This document shows, piece after piece, positions 43,708 to 54,995 of a stretch of 64,000 nucleotides of DNA. Source of the stretch: Aquarana catesbeiana (lineage: Eukaryota; Chordata; Amphibia; Anura; Ranidae). Under the pieces are notes generated by a model. It was not told the DNA's origin. It ran no database searches and saw only the letters and a program-made list of their open reading frames with translations. The stretch lies in the NCBI RefSeq assembly GCF_042186555.1, contig NC_133327.1:49134939-49198938 (forward strand). Reading direction: 5' to 3'. Numbering within the stretch: position 1 is the first letter of the stretch; each line of letters opens with the position of its first letter. Position numbers and translations under genes: made by a program.

Positions 43708-44348
43708 TATATCTGTAGTGTTTACTTATCGCTTTCCAAAGCTCTAAGTCCTTTCTCTCTGGTGCTTCGTTCCTCTGTTATCAGCATGGGTCACTTCTGA
43801 GAAGTGCTCCGACACATGAGATAACAGTGAGGAAGCTTAGAGGGAGATTCAGAATTCAGAATACAGTCTATTCAGAATACAGCTCTGCACGTTCCTTTGT
43901 TCCTCTGCCTTTCTTCCAATCAGCTCTCACACAGTGTAAGTCCAGGCTCCACACCCACCCCTATGTGCTGCTAAAAGAGGAAGAAATATTTCTAACACAA
44001 TCTGCACTTTCCAAAGAGTGTAGAAAGGGGAAGACTGCCAATATACATGTAGAACTTATGTAGAGGATTTGATTCATCTCTGTGTATCATCTGAGGCTAT
44101 TCACTTCACTGGGTACAGTATATGTGAGGGTTTAAAACCACTTTAATGAATGGGGTTAGCTCTGCTGACTTCTATCATCCCATCATGTACAAGCAAAAAT
44201 GCAGTTTTTTTTTTCTTCCTTGCTTGTGACTGGATATTCATGCAAACTGAAATGTTGCCATGTTCACTAAGCTCTGGGAAAGATCCCATTAAAAAGTGCA
44301 ACTTCCCTTGCAAAGTGTACAGTTTATTTGCATTTAGTAAAACAACCC

Positions 44349-44612
44349 TTTTTTTCTTTTCATATGGAGTCTTACTGAGCAGCACATTTATGACTCACTC
44401 AGTTGTGTATGTAATTGCAGCTTTACAGTTCTGTAAACAACACACAACAACAACACTCAACACAAAAAAAAAAATTGTTTGTGTGTAGTGTATCAATATC
44501 CCCACCAGATGCTGCACATGCTGGGCCTGAATATAGAACCTTAATTACAACATAATAAAAATGATGTGCGCAATCCTGAAGTTTTAATTCAACAGCAGTT
44601 CCATAAAATAAT
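44349..44612. other. Non-coding flank
   Basis: Short stretch with an A-rich run near 44465. The 97-codon minus frame crossing it overlaps the next MITE and has no domain. Confidence 0.3.
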
Positions 44613-44620
44613 GTGAAAAC

Positions 44621-45089
44621 CAGTGGTGGCTGATGCTCCATTTTTTGGAGGGGGGAGCAAACACAACTCCCATTGCCCCCCCCTTCGGTCGGTCCATCCG
44701 CCCACCAGACCCGCACTTAGCCTATCTAGGTCGCGGGCAGCTTTGGCGGTTTCCCCCTGCGTCTCCTCCTTGGCGGCCAATACAGTCGCTTCTCCTCTCG
44801 GCCAATTGGGTCTTAAGACCCGCTTCCTGATTGGATGGGAGGAGAAGCAGGAAGACAATAGCAAATATTAATTCGCTATTCTCACACAACTGGGTGGGCT
44901 CAAGATGCAGTCCTCTGTGCCCCAAGCCCACCCTTTTTGGAAGACATTTGGAGCCTCAGGCTCTAATTATGTGCTTCAACAAAAAAACATTGAAATCCAT
45001 GCATCCGGCGCACTGCATATAGATTAGGGCTGGATGCATGGTTTCGGGGGGGCGGCACCCCTGCACCCCTAATGGAGCAGCCGTCAGTG
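44621..45089. mobile_element. hAT-type MITE with 'CAGTGGTGGCTG' end
   Basis: The left end 'cagtggtggctgatgctcca' pairs with the reverse complement of the right, 'cactgacggctgctccatta'. A perfect 8-bp duplication GTGAAAAC lies at 44613-44620 and 45090-45097. 469 bp. The interior is GC-rich with 'ggttggtcc'-like words and has no transposase. The 65-91 codon frames inside are not genes. Confidence 0.9.
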
Positions 45090-45184
45090 GTGAAAACCAA
45101 AATTTCAAACCAAAGTGAAAAATAAATGTGCAGCCCTTAAAAATAGCACATTTTAAAATAGTTTTTCCATATATTGTACACATT

Positions 45185-45362
45185 AGCATCCAGTAATCAG
45201 ATTTTGACAAATAAAGTATAAAATATGGGTGCATTTTCCTTTAGGGCAGTATATTCCACAGAGTATAAAAGTTCATAAAGTCCGTAACTAATATTGCAAA
45301 TATAAATGTTTAATCCAGTGCTTCCTCTGTGTGTTCCACCACCAAGTGTCCAAACTCCTTAC
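45185..45362. repeat. Left arm of a wide inverted repeat (partner 48879-49054)
   Basis: 'agcatccagtaatcagattt' to 'cacagagtataaaagttcat' and 'ccagtgcttcctctgtgtgt' is matched in reverse complement by 48879-49054. The arms are about 177 bp and separated by 3.5 kb. Between them lie AT-rich DNA with 'tcatcag' hammerhead-like words and the nested MITE/hAT pair. I infer a retroelement with inverted terminal parts, later enlarged by insertions. Confidence 0.7.
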
Positions 45363-45439
45363 TAAACGTAGTTGAGCTCCAAATTATAAAAACTCAAAAG
45401 CACATTAACAGATGGACTTTGGATCTACAACAGCCTAAA

Positions 45440-45881
45440 CTTGTTCAGCACAATATCTCAGGCTAGGTCCCTCTCAAAATGTTTTATTGTACAAAAGACT
45501 TCATCAGAGGGACAGGAGCTACCTGACAACGTCATCCATTGATTAACATACAGTAGCAAAGCTGATCATCACAATCTGCGCTCCTCGTCTTTCTGAACTT
45601 TAAAACACTCAAAGCGTCTATACTGCATAGCCTGATTAAAAATGAAATACTAAAGCTATCATAAATAGATTTTGATAAGAAAATAAGTTTATAAAAATTT
45701 AACTATAAAGCACCTGACACAACAATCAAAGCAAATACAAATCTTTTACACCGGGTGGGGCCTTCATCAGGCCCATTGACCATTGAAGTGTTTTTCTGTT
45801 TGCACTATGTATATTTTATGCACAAATAAAGCCAACTTTTTTTTTAGCAATACTATACACATGTGGCTTGCCTCTCTTCTA
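45440..45881 (-). mobile_element. Retroelement remnant with two CTGATGA words
   Basis: On the minus strand CTGATGA occurs at 45501-45507 ('ccctctgatgaagtc', followed later by 'aataaaacattttg') and 45764-45770 ('gcctgatgaaggcccc'). The spacing to a GAAAC-like word is only approximate at the first and absent at the second. The segment is otherwise AT-rich and non-coding. Likely part of the same element as the arms at 45185 and 48879. Confidence 0.35.
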
Positions 45882-48746
45882 ATGACCCGTACACACGGTC
45901 GGACTTTGTTCGAACATTCCGACAACAAAATCCTAGGATTTTTTCCGACGGATGTTGGCTCAAACTTGTCTTGCATACACACGGTCACACAAAGTTGTCA
46001 GAAAATCCGATCGTTCTAAACGCAGTGACGTAAAACACATATGTCGGGACTATAAACGGGGCAGTGGCCAATAGCTTTCATCTCTTTATTTATTCTGAGT
46101 AGGGATGAGCCGAACACCCCCCTGTTCGGTTCGCACCAGAACATGCGAACAGGAAAAAAGTTCGTTCGAACACGCGAACACCGTTAAAGTCTATGGGACA
46201 CGAACATGAATAAACAAAAGTGCTAATTTTAAAGGCTTATATGCAAGTTATTGTCATAAAAAGTGTTTGGGGACCTGGGTCCTGCCCCAGGGGACATGGA
46301 TCAATGCAAAAAAAAGTTTTAAAAACGGCCGTTTTTTCAGGAGCAGTGATTTTAATAATGCTTAAAGTCAAACAATAAAAGTGTAATATCCCTTTAAATT
46401 TCGTACCTGGGGGGTGTCTATAGTATGCCTGTAAAGGGGCGCATGTTTCCTGTGTTTAGAACAGTCTGACAGCAAAATGACATTTTGAAGGAAAAAACTT
46501 ATTTAAAACTACCCGCGGCTATTGCATTGCCGACAATACACATAGAAGTTCATTGATAAAAACGGCATGGGAATTCCCCAAAGGGGAACCCCAAACCAAA
46601 ATTAAAAAAAAAAAATGACGTGGGAGTCCTCCTAAATTCCATACCAGGCCCTTCAGGTCTGGTATGGATATTAAGGGGAACCCCGGCCAAAATTTTTTAA
46701 AAAAAATGACGTGGGGTTCCCCCTAAATTCCATACCAGACCCTTCAGGTCTGGTATGGATTTTAAGGGGAACCCCGCGCCAAAAAAAAAAAAAAAAAACG
46801 GCGTGGGGTCCCCCCAAAAATCCATACCAGACCCTTATCCGAGCACGCAACCTGGCAGGCCGCAGGAAAAGAGGGGGGGACGAGAGTGCGGCCCCCCTCC
46901 CTCCTGAACCGTACCAGGCCACATGCCCTCAACATTGGGAGGGTGCTTTGGGGTAGCCCCCCAAAACACCTTGTCCCCATGTTGATGAGGACAAGGGCCT
47001 CATCCCCACAACCCTGGCCGGTGGTTGTGGGGGTCTGCGAGCGGGGGGCTTATCAGAATCTGGAAGCCCCCTTTAACAAGGTGACCCCCAGATCCCGCCC
47101 CCCCCCCCTGTGTGAAATGGTAAGGGGGTACTTACCCCTACCATTTCACGAAAAAAGTGTCAAAAATGTTAAAAATGACAAGAGACAGTTTTTGACAATT
47201 CCTTTATTTAAATGCTTCTTCTTTCTTCTATCTTCCTTCATCTTCTGGTTCTTCTGGTTCTTCTGGCTCTTCTGGTTCTTCCTCCGGCGTTCTCGTCCAG
47301 CATCTCCTCCGCGGCGTCTTCTATCTTCTTCTCCTCGGGCCGCTCCGCACCCATGGCATGGGGGGGAGGCTCCCGCTCTTCTCTTCTTCTTTTCTTCTTT
47401 TCTTCTCTTCTTCATTTTCTTCTCCGGGCCGCTCCGCAATCCATGCTGGCATGGAGGGAGGCTCCCGCTGTGTGACGGCGCTCCTTGTCTGACAGTTCTT
47501 AAATAATGGGGGGGCGGGGCCACCCGGTGACCCCGCCCCACTCTGACGCACGGTGACTTGACGGGACTTCCCTGTGACGTCACGGGGAATGCCACAGGGA
47601 AGTCCCATCATGTCCCGTGCGTCAGAGGGGGGCGGGGTCACCGGGTGACCCCAAAGCACCCTCCCAATGTTGAGGGCATGTGGCCTGGTACGGTTCAGGA
47701 GGGAGGGGGGCCGCACTCTCGTCCCCCCCTCTTTTCCTGCGGCCTGCCAGGTTGCGTGCTCGGATAAGGGTCTGGTATGGATTTTTGGGGGGACCCCATG
47801 CCGTTTTTTTTTTTTTTTTTTGGCGCGGGGTTCCCCTTAAAATTCATACCAGACCTGAAGGGTCTGGTATGGAATTTAGGGGGAACCCCACGTCATTTTT
47901 TTTTTTTAATTTTGGCCGGGGTTCCCCTTAATATCCATATCAGACCTGAAGGGCCTGGTATGGAATTTAGGGGGACTCCCACGTCATTTTTTTTTTTAAA
48001 TTTTGGTTCGGGGTTCCCCTTTGGGGAATTCCCAATGCCGTTTTTATCAATGAACTTCTATGTGTATTGTCGGCAATGCAATAGCCGCGGGTAGTTTTAA
48101 ATGAGTTTTTTCCTTCGAAATGTCATTTTGCTGTCAGATTGTTCTAAACACAGGAAACATGCGCCCCTTTACAGGCATACTATAGACACCCCCCAGGTAC
48201 AAAATTTAAAGGGATATTACACTTTTATTGATTGACTTTAAGCATTATTAAAATCACTGCTCCTGAAAAAACGGCCGTTTTTAAAACTTTTTTTTGCATT
48301 GATCCATGTTCCCTGGGGCAGGACCCAGGTCCCCAAACACTTTTTATGACAATAACTTGCATATTAGCCTTTAAAATTAGCACTTTTGATTTCTCCCATA
48401 GACTCTTAAAGGGTGTTCCGCAGCATTCGAATTTGCCGCGAACACCCCAAATTGTTCGCTGTTCGGCGAACTTGCAAACAGCCAATGTTCGAGTCGACTC
48501 GAACTCGAAGCTCATCCCTAATTCTGAGCATGCGTGGCACTTTGTCCGTCGGATTTGTGTACACACGATCGGAATTTCCTACAACGGATTTTGTTGTCGG
48601 AAAATTTTATAGCAAGCTCTCAAACTTTGTGTGTCGGAAAATCCGATGGAAAATGTGTGATGGAGCCTACACACGGTCGGAATTTCCGACAACAAGGTCC
48701 TATCACACATTTTCCGTCGAAAAATCCGACCGTGTGTACGGGGCAT
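45882..48746. mobile_element. TA-flanked MITE, copy 5, split by a hAT element
   Basis: Begins 'atgacccgtacacacggtcg' after TA (45880-45881) and ends 'ccgtgtgtacggggcat' before TA (48747-48748). The two halves (45882-46099 and 48521-48746) rejoin once the hAT element and one copy of its duplication are removed, giving about 436 bp, the size of copies 1 and 2. This fixes the order of insertion. Confidence 0.87.
46100..48520. mobile_element. hAT foldback element, TAGGGATGRGC family, copy 3
   Basis: Left end 'tagggatgagccgaacac'; right end 'gaagctcatcccta'. Perfect 8-bp duplication ATTCTGAG at 46092-46099 and 48521-48528. Inverted arms run from about 46190 to 46957 and 47650 to 48405, e.g. 'tcaacattgggagggtgctt' against its complement at 47652. 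A GC-rich palindrome at 47505-47655 and a T/C-rich tract at 47215-47425 fill the centre. 2421 bp, no transposase. Frames of 206 and 149 codons are low-complexity and overlap on opposite strands. Confidence 0.94.
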
Positions 48747-48878
48747 TACTCATGTTCTTGGTGGTTATCCCTGATCCCCTGTGTGAAGTAATGAGCAAGC
48801 TGAAGCTGTTGTAATACTGAGGTCTATCTGTTCACATGCTTTTGATCTTTTATGGTTTGAAGATCAACTATGTTTGGT

Positions 48879-49054
48879 AAAGAGTTTGGACACTTAGCAG
48901 TGGAACACACAGAGGGAGCACTGGATTGAACATTTATATTTGCAATATTATTCATGAACTTTATTAACTTTTATGCCCTGTGTTATATAGTATATTAAAG
49001 GGGAATGCACCTATTTATTTCACTTTATGTGTCAAAATCTGATTACTGGATGCT
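48879..49054. repeat. Right arm of the wide inverted repeat
   Basis: Reverse-complement partner of 45185-45362. 'cacacagagggagcactgga', 'ttgaacatttatatttgcaa' and 'caaaatctgattactggatg' are the clearest matches. Divergence is moderate, so this is older than the nested MITE and hAT elements between the arms. Confidence 0.7.
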
Positions 49055-49568
49055 CAGATCCACTCAGATCACTGACATAAATGCCAACTTACAAGTTTTC
49101 TTCCATAGGCTATTTTAGAATTGAAGTCTACATTTCACCTATACTATTGAGCAAGGCTATTCCACTCATCTTTGAGGACCATAAGTTACCGATGGGGATG
49201 TGTGCTTTTAATATTGACATGATGTACAGCCTTATGGGTGAGCTGCTTCATTGTAAAATAATTTTCCATAGTGGGTAAATATATTATAAATAACATTATA
49301 TACTGTATGTTTTGATTAGGCTGATTCTTTCTCGTGAAAGTTGGGGACTCTGGACAAAGCTTTTTTTTTTTAATTTTGAAAGAATGGAAGAAAATGAAAT
49401 ATTCATTGCTGTCATTGTGATAGTGACTACTGAGAGAGAAAGTGAGTGGAAAGCTCCAGTAAGAGCACAGACAGCAATGAAAAAAAGAAGTGTGGAATGG
49501 TTGAAATCTCTGGCTTATGTTGCTGATTGTGTCTTGGTAAATAGATTGTCCTCACTTCCTATGGTCAC
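49055..49568. other. Non-coding, no recognised element
   Basis: Two plus-strand frames (49081-49278 and 49312-49584) have no domain and no codon pattern suggesting a gene. Confidence 0.3.
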
Positions 49569-51640
49569 TAGGGATGAGCTTTGAGTTTGGACCAAAGTTC
49601 AGTTTGGTCCAAATTCTCCTTATTTGGTGTTCAGTGAACAGGCAAACTAAATGGGGCATTCACCTGCCTGCCAAGCCCCTGGCTTCAGCAGGAAGTGAAG
49701 CATTAAGCAGTGGTATTACCACTGCTGCTCAATGTGACAGCTGTTTGTTAGGAAGCCTGCAGCTTCCAAGCAACCAGTGACTTATCTCTTCCTAGTCATT
49801 AAGCTTTCAGCCAGGGATTCCCTGCTTACCACTAAATATAAACAAATAGACAGGTATGGTGGCTGAAATATTTGGCCAGAGGCCATGGCCATGTTTGGTT
49901 AATGACAGTGGGTGACATTAATTGTGATTGGTGAGGATCTGCATTGCTGGAGGATGTGAGTGACAAGCAGATTAACATCAAGGGACTGTTTGGGTTTTTT
50001 ATTTTTTTAATAAAGGACTTGTGATAGTGTGTGGTGTGTTTATTTACTGTTAAACATTTTTGTGAATGAGTAGAGGTACTATTTACCCCTTACTTGTTCA
50101 TATAGGGGAAATGGGTGCCAGTATGTGAGTTCCTTTAAGCTCCACTGTTTGAAGACCCTCTTAACCACTGGGCAAGGGCTGTGGGGAAGAGAGCCTTGTC
50201 CTCATCAATCTGGATGTAACGAGCCCCTTGCTCGCTCGGTTTCACTCTCTCGACACTCCTCTGCTGCTATAGAATCAGATTGCAGATCGCACGTCTGATG
50301 GTTCAGTCATCAGATGCTCCGGGATTAGAACTACAGCTATGTGCCGTTCTAATCCAGTTGTGTAGCTCAGAACAAACACCAGGCAGGCTGTATGTAAGTT
50401 CAACCAGGAATCTCTTTTATTGAAAAATACAGGCTCTTTTATACAATAGGAGGTGCATACCTCCGGCTCATATTACTCTGAACATACACCTGTGACCAGA
50501 AACCTAATTAACATGGGCTAATTAACTAATCCCTTTAGACAGCCTAGATGACTCAGACATGACCTTTAGGCCAGACTGGCCATCTTCTAGCTCAGAAAAC
50601 CCAATCAACATTATCACAATAGCAGAGTTAATTAACACAAACAACAATGGGGATCTAATGACTCTTAGATCCTATACTAGAGACTTATTTACAATACACA
50701 TTCTAGCAGGCAACAGACAGACAGGTGGCTGGAATTGACATCAGCATCTCCTAACAGTATTTGTCCCAGCATTATGAATCAGCCACTATTTCTAATATGG
50801 CAAATCCAGGGTCCCCAGAGTCTGTGTGTCCTGGGGGACCAGGACCCAAATCCACAGTAATACCCCCTCAAGGGTCTCCAGGCATACAGCTCACAAAGAG
50901 CACCGTTCCCCTAAATGCCAGGGCCCACGATCAATCGGCAAGAGGCTAGCATTCAGTCCCCTCCAAAAGTCTCTCTCCCGGCTAGGTCTGTCACACTGGA
51001 ACATGGGGACTAAGTGGTTTGTCTGGGCAGAACCCCCCCAGTAAGGCACCCTTCCCATGTTGAGGACATGTGGTCTGGTTCAGGAAAGAGGCCTGCACAA
51101 CCTCCCCCCTTTTCCTAGCCAGCTAGACTGCATGCCTGAAGGGTCTGGTATGAATTTTGGAGGGAAGGGGCAATGGGTTTTTTTTTGTATGTGGATTTCC
51201 CCTTAAATCCATAGTAGACCCCCATCAAGGATAAGGGTTCTGGTATGAATTTTTTTTTTTTTTGAGAGGGTGCATGATTTTTTTGGCATTCTTGCTGTAG
51301 TACATACTACTTCAAAAGTTATAGTTATAGGCCTTTTCCTAGCAAACTAGACTGCATATCCCCAGTAGAACCTCATCAATGATAAGGGTTCTGGTATGAT
51401 TTTTTTTTTTTGGGAAGCGCATGATTTTTTTTGCATTCTTGCTGTGGAATCTACTACATCAAAAGTTATAGTTTAGAAAGAAAAAGATTTCACAATTCAC
51501 ATTTCCCTGCTTTTTTTTTTGCATAAAATGGCATTGGGACTCCCATAGTTTTCTCCCAAAATACATACCAGGCCCTTAAGGAGCTGGTGTGAATTTTAGG
51601 GGATTTCCATGCTGTTTTTTTTTCTCAAAGAAAACCAAGA
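49569..51640. mobile_element. Old hAT-like element of the TAGGGATGAGC type, interrupted
   Basis: The left end 'tagggatgagctttgagttt' has the family's first 11 bases. Downstream, 'gggcaagggctgtggggaag', 'cccatgttgaggacatgtgg' and 'gggtctggtatgaatttt' parallel the foldback copies at 36012 and 46100. I could not find the right end or a matching 8-bp duplication, so 51640 is only where similarity fades. A solo LTR interrupts it at 50215-50995. Confidence 0.5.
50215..50995 (+). mobile_element. Solo LTR with 5-bp duplication
   Basis: The insert begins TGTAACGAGC and ends GTCTGTCACA, the TG...CA ends of an LTR. It is flanked by a perfect 5-bp duplication CTGGA (50210-50214 and 50996-51000). The surrounding hAT-like sequence reads through once it is removed. 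781 bp, with no internal region or second LTR. Such solo LTRs arise by recombination between the two LTRs of a retrotransposon or endogenous retrovirus; which of the two cannot be told from the LTR alone. Confidence 0.82.
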
Positions 51641-52929
51641 TGGCAGGGAAATGTCATTCAACATAGATGTGTTTTGGTATAAATATCTCTGTAAATATTT
51701 GAAATTCTATTTTTGGTGTGCTGGTAATTTTTTAGTCAAGTGCAGTATAGATGATACGACATATTTGGACTTAAAACTTATCTTAAAACTTGTTAATTTT
51801 CATTATTTGGTAGTTTATGCGATTAGTAGTTTAAAAAAGAAAGATAAGATTATTTTTCCTTTCTGCTCATCAGTCATGCAGGAAGTGAGATGGACATTGA
51901 ATATTTGGCAAAGTCAACAGGTATTTTTTTGTACTTAGTAATAAATATACTTAACCTTGGTTTAGATACACATGAATCTATGGTTAAAATCTTACCAGTT
52001 TTTTATTTGCATGGAGTTAATTCACATTGTGTATCCTAAATACTCCTGGTTTATCCCACATCCTAAAACAAAAATACCGGCATGCTAAATGTTTTTGTAC
52101 AGTTTATTCCATCTGATACTCCCAGCCCACTAGCATCCACACACAGCTAAAATATCATGTTTAGTTGGACTGCCAAAATCTATTTAGTTTGCTCCCAGAA
52201 AATCTGTAAAAGCAAATTTGTGTTTTGAAGCATTTTATTATTGTTTTTTAAATTCAAAGACATATTAACAGCAGTAAAAGCAGTTGTTAGAGAGTCCATA
52301 ATTACCGGCTGTTGCTTTTCAGCCACAAATAAAGTATTTTATTTACACTTTAGAACAGAGGCTCCTCACTGAGATGTTGAGATAGTTCTATGCAAATGTA
52401 CAGTACTATAAAGTACATCTTCTGCCTAAATGGCAAATGATGACTTGGAAAATGTGCATTTGAATATTTCTGAAAAATGAACTGAACATTGCTGTTCTGT
52501 TCCCGCGGAATATTGTGCTAACATTTGGCAATACCATCAGGGGGGATTGATACATGTGAAGCAGAAGATGAATTGTCCAAGAAGAAAGGACTCCACCACC
52601 CCATGATCTTCACGCCACATGCTATTTGACTGCTGTTTGCCTGGTTTTAGTTTGTTGTTTTTCAAATGGCTGTTCAGAAAAAAATAAAAAAAATCAAGAG
52701 ACCCATCGAAGTAGCAAACTTTTTTGTCTATGGTTTTGAACCTGGTCAGGTCAGAGTTGCTTTGAGTCTTCCTTGTTACTTTCCATTAGCTGATCTTTTT
52801 TAAGCAATGCTAACCAAATTAGGATATGGAGTTATAGAAATCTTTAAAGAAGAACACCAAAACTCCAAATAAAATTAGTAATTTTTACCAGTACCTATTG
52901 CCCATTTATGTGACAACTGTGCCTCATTG
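51641..52929. other. AT-rich low-copy DNA, possible conserved element
   Basis: No repeat ends, and no coding frame apart from a 109-codon T-rich frame (51609-51938) without a domain. The part at 52240-52560 ('agagtccataattaccggct', 'aatgtgcatttgaatatttc') is low-copy-looking and may be conserved non-coding DNA. Confidence 0.35.
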
Positions 52930-53984
52930 CCCACCATTAGGGATGAGCCGAACACTCCCCGGTTCGGTTCGCACCAGAACCTGCGAACGGACCGAAAATT
53001 CGCACGAACGTTAGAACCCCATTGACATCTATGGGACTCAAACGTTCAAAATCAAAAGTGCTCATTTTAAATGCTAATTTTCATGGTATTGTCCTAAAAA
53101 GGGTTTGGGGACCCGGGTCCTGCCCCAGGGGACATGTATCAATGCAAAAAAAAGTTGTAAAAACGGCCGTTTTTTCGGGAGCAGTGATTTTAATGATGCT
53201 TAAAGTAAAAAAAAAGTGAAATATTCCTTTAAATATCATACCTGGGGGGTGTCTATAGTATGCCTGAAAAGTGGCGCGTGTTTCCCGTGCTTAGAACAGT
53301 CCCTGCACAAAATGTCTTTAAAGGAAAAAAAGTAATTTAAAACTGCTTGCGGCTTTAATGTAATGTCACTTACTGGCAATATGGATGAAAATCAGTGAGA
53401 CAAACGGCATGGGTACCCCCCCAGTCCATTACCAGGCCCTTTGGGTCTTGTATGGATATTAAGGGAAACACCGCACCCAAATTAAAAAAAGGAAAGGTGT
53501 GGGGCCACCAGGCCCTATATACTCTGAAAAGCAGTATACAGGCAGTGCAAACAAGACAGGGACTGTAGGTTTGTTGTTAAATAGAATCTGTTTGTAATTT
53601 TGAACGGGTACATTTTTAACGTGTTTAGCTCCAGCCAAAAAATCTTTTTTAAGCTTTTTGGAAAACATAGGGACATTTGTTTTGCTGTCTGTGCTCCTCT
53701 TCAGAAGATTTCACCTCACTTTTTGTCCCAATGACAAATGTTTTTTGAAAATTTGGGGTTTTTTGTGAAACAAGGATTGGTGATAAAACATCAGTGGAAA
53801 GGAGAAATGTTTTTCCCATATTAACTCTTACAGGAGAGAATTTCCCTTCCTAGGGGTAGATTTCATCTCACTTCCTGTTGTCTCCTTCCGTTTGCAAGTA
53901 GGAGTCATTTGTAAGTTGGATGTTTGAAAGTAGGGGCCTGTCCTATATACTCAGCAGAAATTTCCGCCTTAGGTGTTGTTGTGG

Positions 53985-54530
53985 CCACAACACTGTAAGC
54001 CCTCACAGGGCCCTGCTGTGAAATATTAGATCAAGAATTGTAATTACATGCCCCTGTTAAACAGGGGCAGAAAAATTGGGCCTTTGGCGGTGGTGGTGGT
54101 GCTGGTGCCACAACACTGTAAGTCCTCACTCGCTCTTGGTGGGTGCAGAAACGGGCCCTGCTGTGAAATATTAGATCAAGAATTTTAATTACATGCCCCT
54201 GTTGAACAGGGGCTGAAAAATTGGGCCTTAGGCACCGGTGCTGCTGCCACAACACTGCAACCCCTCACAGATACTCTAGTTGGAACACAGGAACGAGCCC
54301 TGCTGCAAAGTATTGCATCAAAAATTGTAATTACACACCCCTGTTAAACAGGGGCTGAAAAATTAGGCCTTAGACACTGGTGCTGGTGCCACAACACTGC
54401 AACCCCTCACAGATACTCTAGTTGGAACGCAGGAACGAGCCCTGCTGAAAAGTATTGCATCAAAAATTGTAATTACACGCCCCTGTTAAACAGGGGCTGA
54501 AAAATTGGGCCTTAGGCACTGGTGGCAGCG
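53985..54530. repeat. Tandem repeat, 123-142-bp unit, 4 copies
   Basis: 'ccacaacactg' starts copies at 53985, 54108, 54247 and 54389. Each copy also holds 'cccctgttaaacaggggctg' (or a variant), 'aaaaattgggcctta' and 'attgtaattaca'. The last copy grades into the 3' side of the transposase gene, so the array lies in what would be the transcript's 3' UTR. Confidence 0.85.
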
Positions 54531-54603
54531 CCCAGAACCCAAAAAGTTCTTACAAGCTATCAGCGTGATCATTGAGGAAGAAGAAGATAATTACTCAGGA
54601 GAG

Positions 54604-54927
54604 TCACTCGACATCAGCATAGGCAGTCTTTGAAGGGATCTGAGATTTAAAAAAAAAATATTTGGTTACATCAGCATCAGGTGCTTGGTAGTTGGTGGTG
54701 ATCCAAGACTGATTCATCTTTATGAAGGTCAGTCGATCGACCGAGTCGGTGGACAGACGCACCCTGTGATCGGTTACAAAGCCTCCAGCAGCACTGAATG
54801 TGCGTTCCGAAAGAACACTGGATGCAGGACAGGCCAGTAGCTCAATTGCATACTGTGCAAGCTCTGGCCAGTGATCCATCCTCAAGACCCAGTAACCCAG
54901 AGGATTTTCGGTGGGAAAGGTGTCCAA
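54604..54927 (-). pseudogene. hATC dimerisation domain
   Basis: 107 codons including YWVLRMDHWPELAQYA and LLACPASSVLSERTFSAAGG, ending with DRLTFIKMNQSWI. This is the classic C-terminal hAT dimerisation block. The SERxFS-type motif also includes the conserved acidic residue usually aligned with the third catalytic position. The domain is uninterrupted and runs to its natural stop region. Confidence 0.93.
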
Positions 54928-54995
54928 GTCTGATCTTGCCCCTAGGTATTCCTACACCATGTAAAACAGACGCTGGCGATGGTTGCTGGAACCGA

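Larger units (their letters stand above)
42142..44142. mobile_element. TTAA MITE 'AGTGGTTnTAAACCC' family, nested
   Basis: TTAA at 42138-42141 (left) and 44143-44146 (right). Ends are 'ggtggttgtaaagtaaaccc' and, in reverse complement, 'agtggttttaaaccctcac'. It sits in the MITE at 42065 and is split by Tc1 copy 2. The part right of the Tc1 (43716-44142) is non-coding, with 'gctctaagtcctttctctct' type words. Confidence 0.7.
42065..44348. mobile_element. MITE with 'GGGGTTGATTTACTAAA' ends, outer shell of a nest
   Basis: The left end 'ggggttgatttactaaaaga' mirrors the right, whose reverse complement is 'agggttgttttactaaatgc'. Related to 5374-5608: both have 'ttccccag' and 'gctctgctgac'/'cagcagagct' words. 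It is interrupted by the TTAA MITE at 42142-44142, which contains Tc1 copy 2. Without these it is about 280 bp. Confidence 0.68.

Noticed and set aside
44423..44864. Minus-strand frames of 91-97 codons
   Set aside because: They cross the boundary of the hAT MITE at 44621 and change frame there; no domain.
46886..47506. 206-codon plus-strand open frame
   Set aside because: It lies inside the foldback hAT element, is rich in Phe/Leu/Ser from a T/C tract, and overlaps a 149-codon frame on the other strand. No domain.
51609..51938. 109-codon plus-strand frame
   Set aside because: Phe/Leu/Lys-rich translation of AT-rich DNA beginning in a T-run; no domain.
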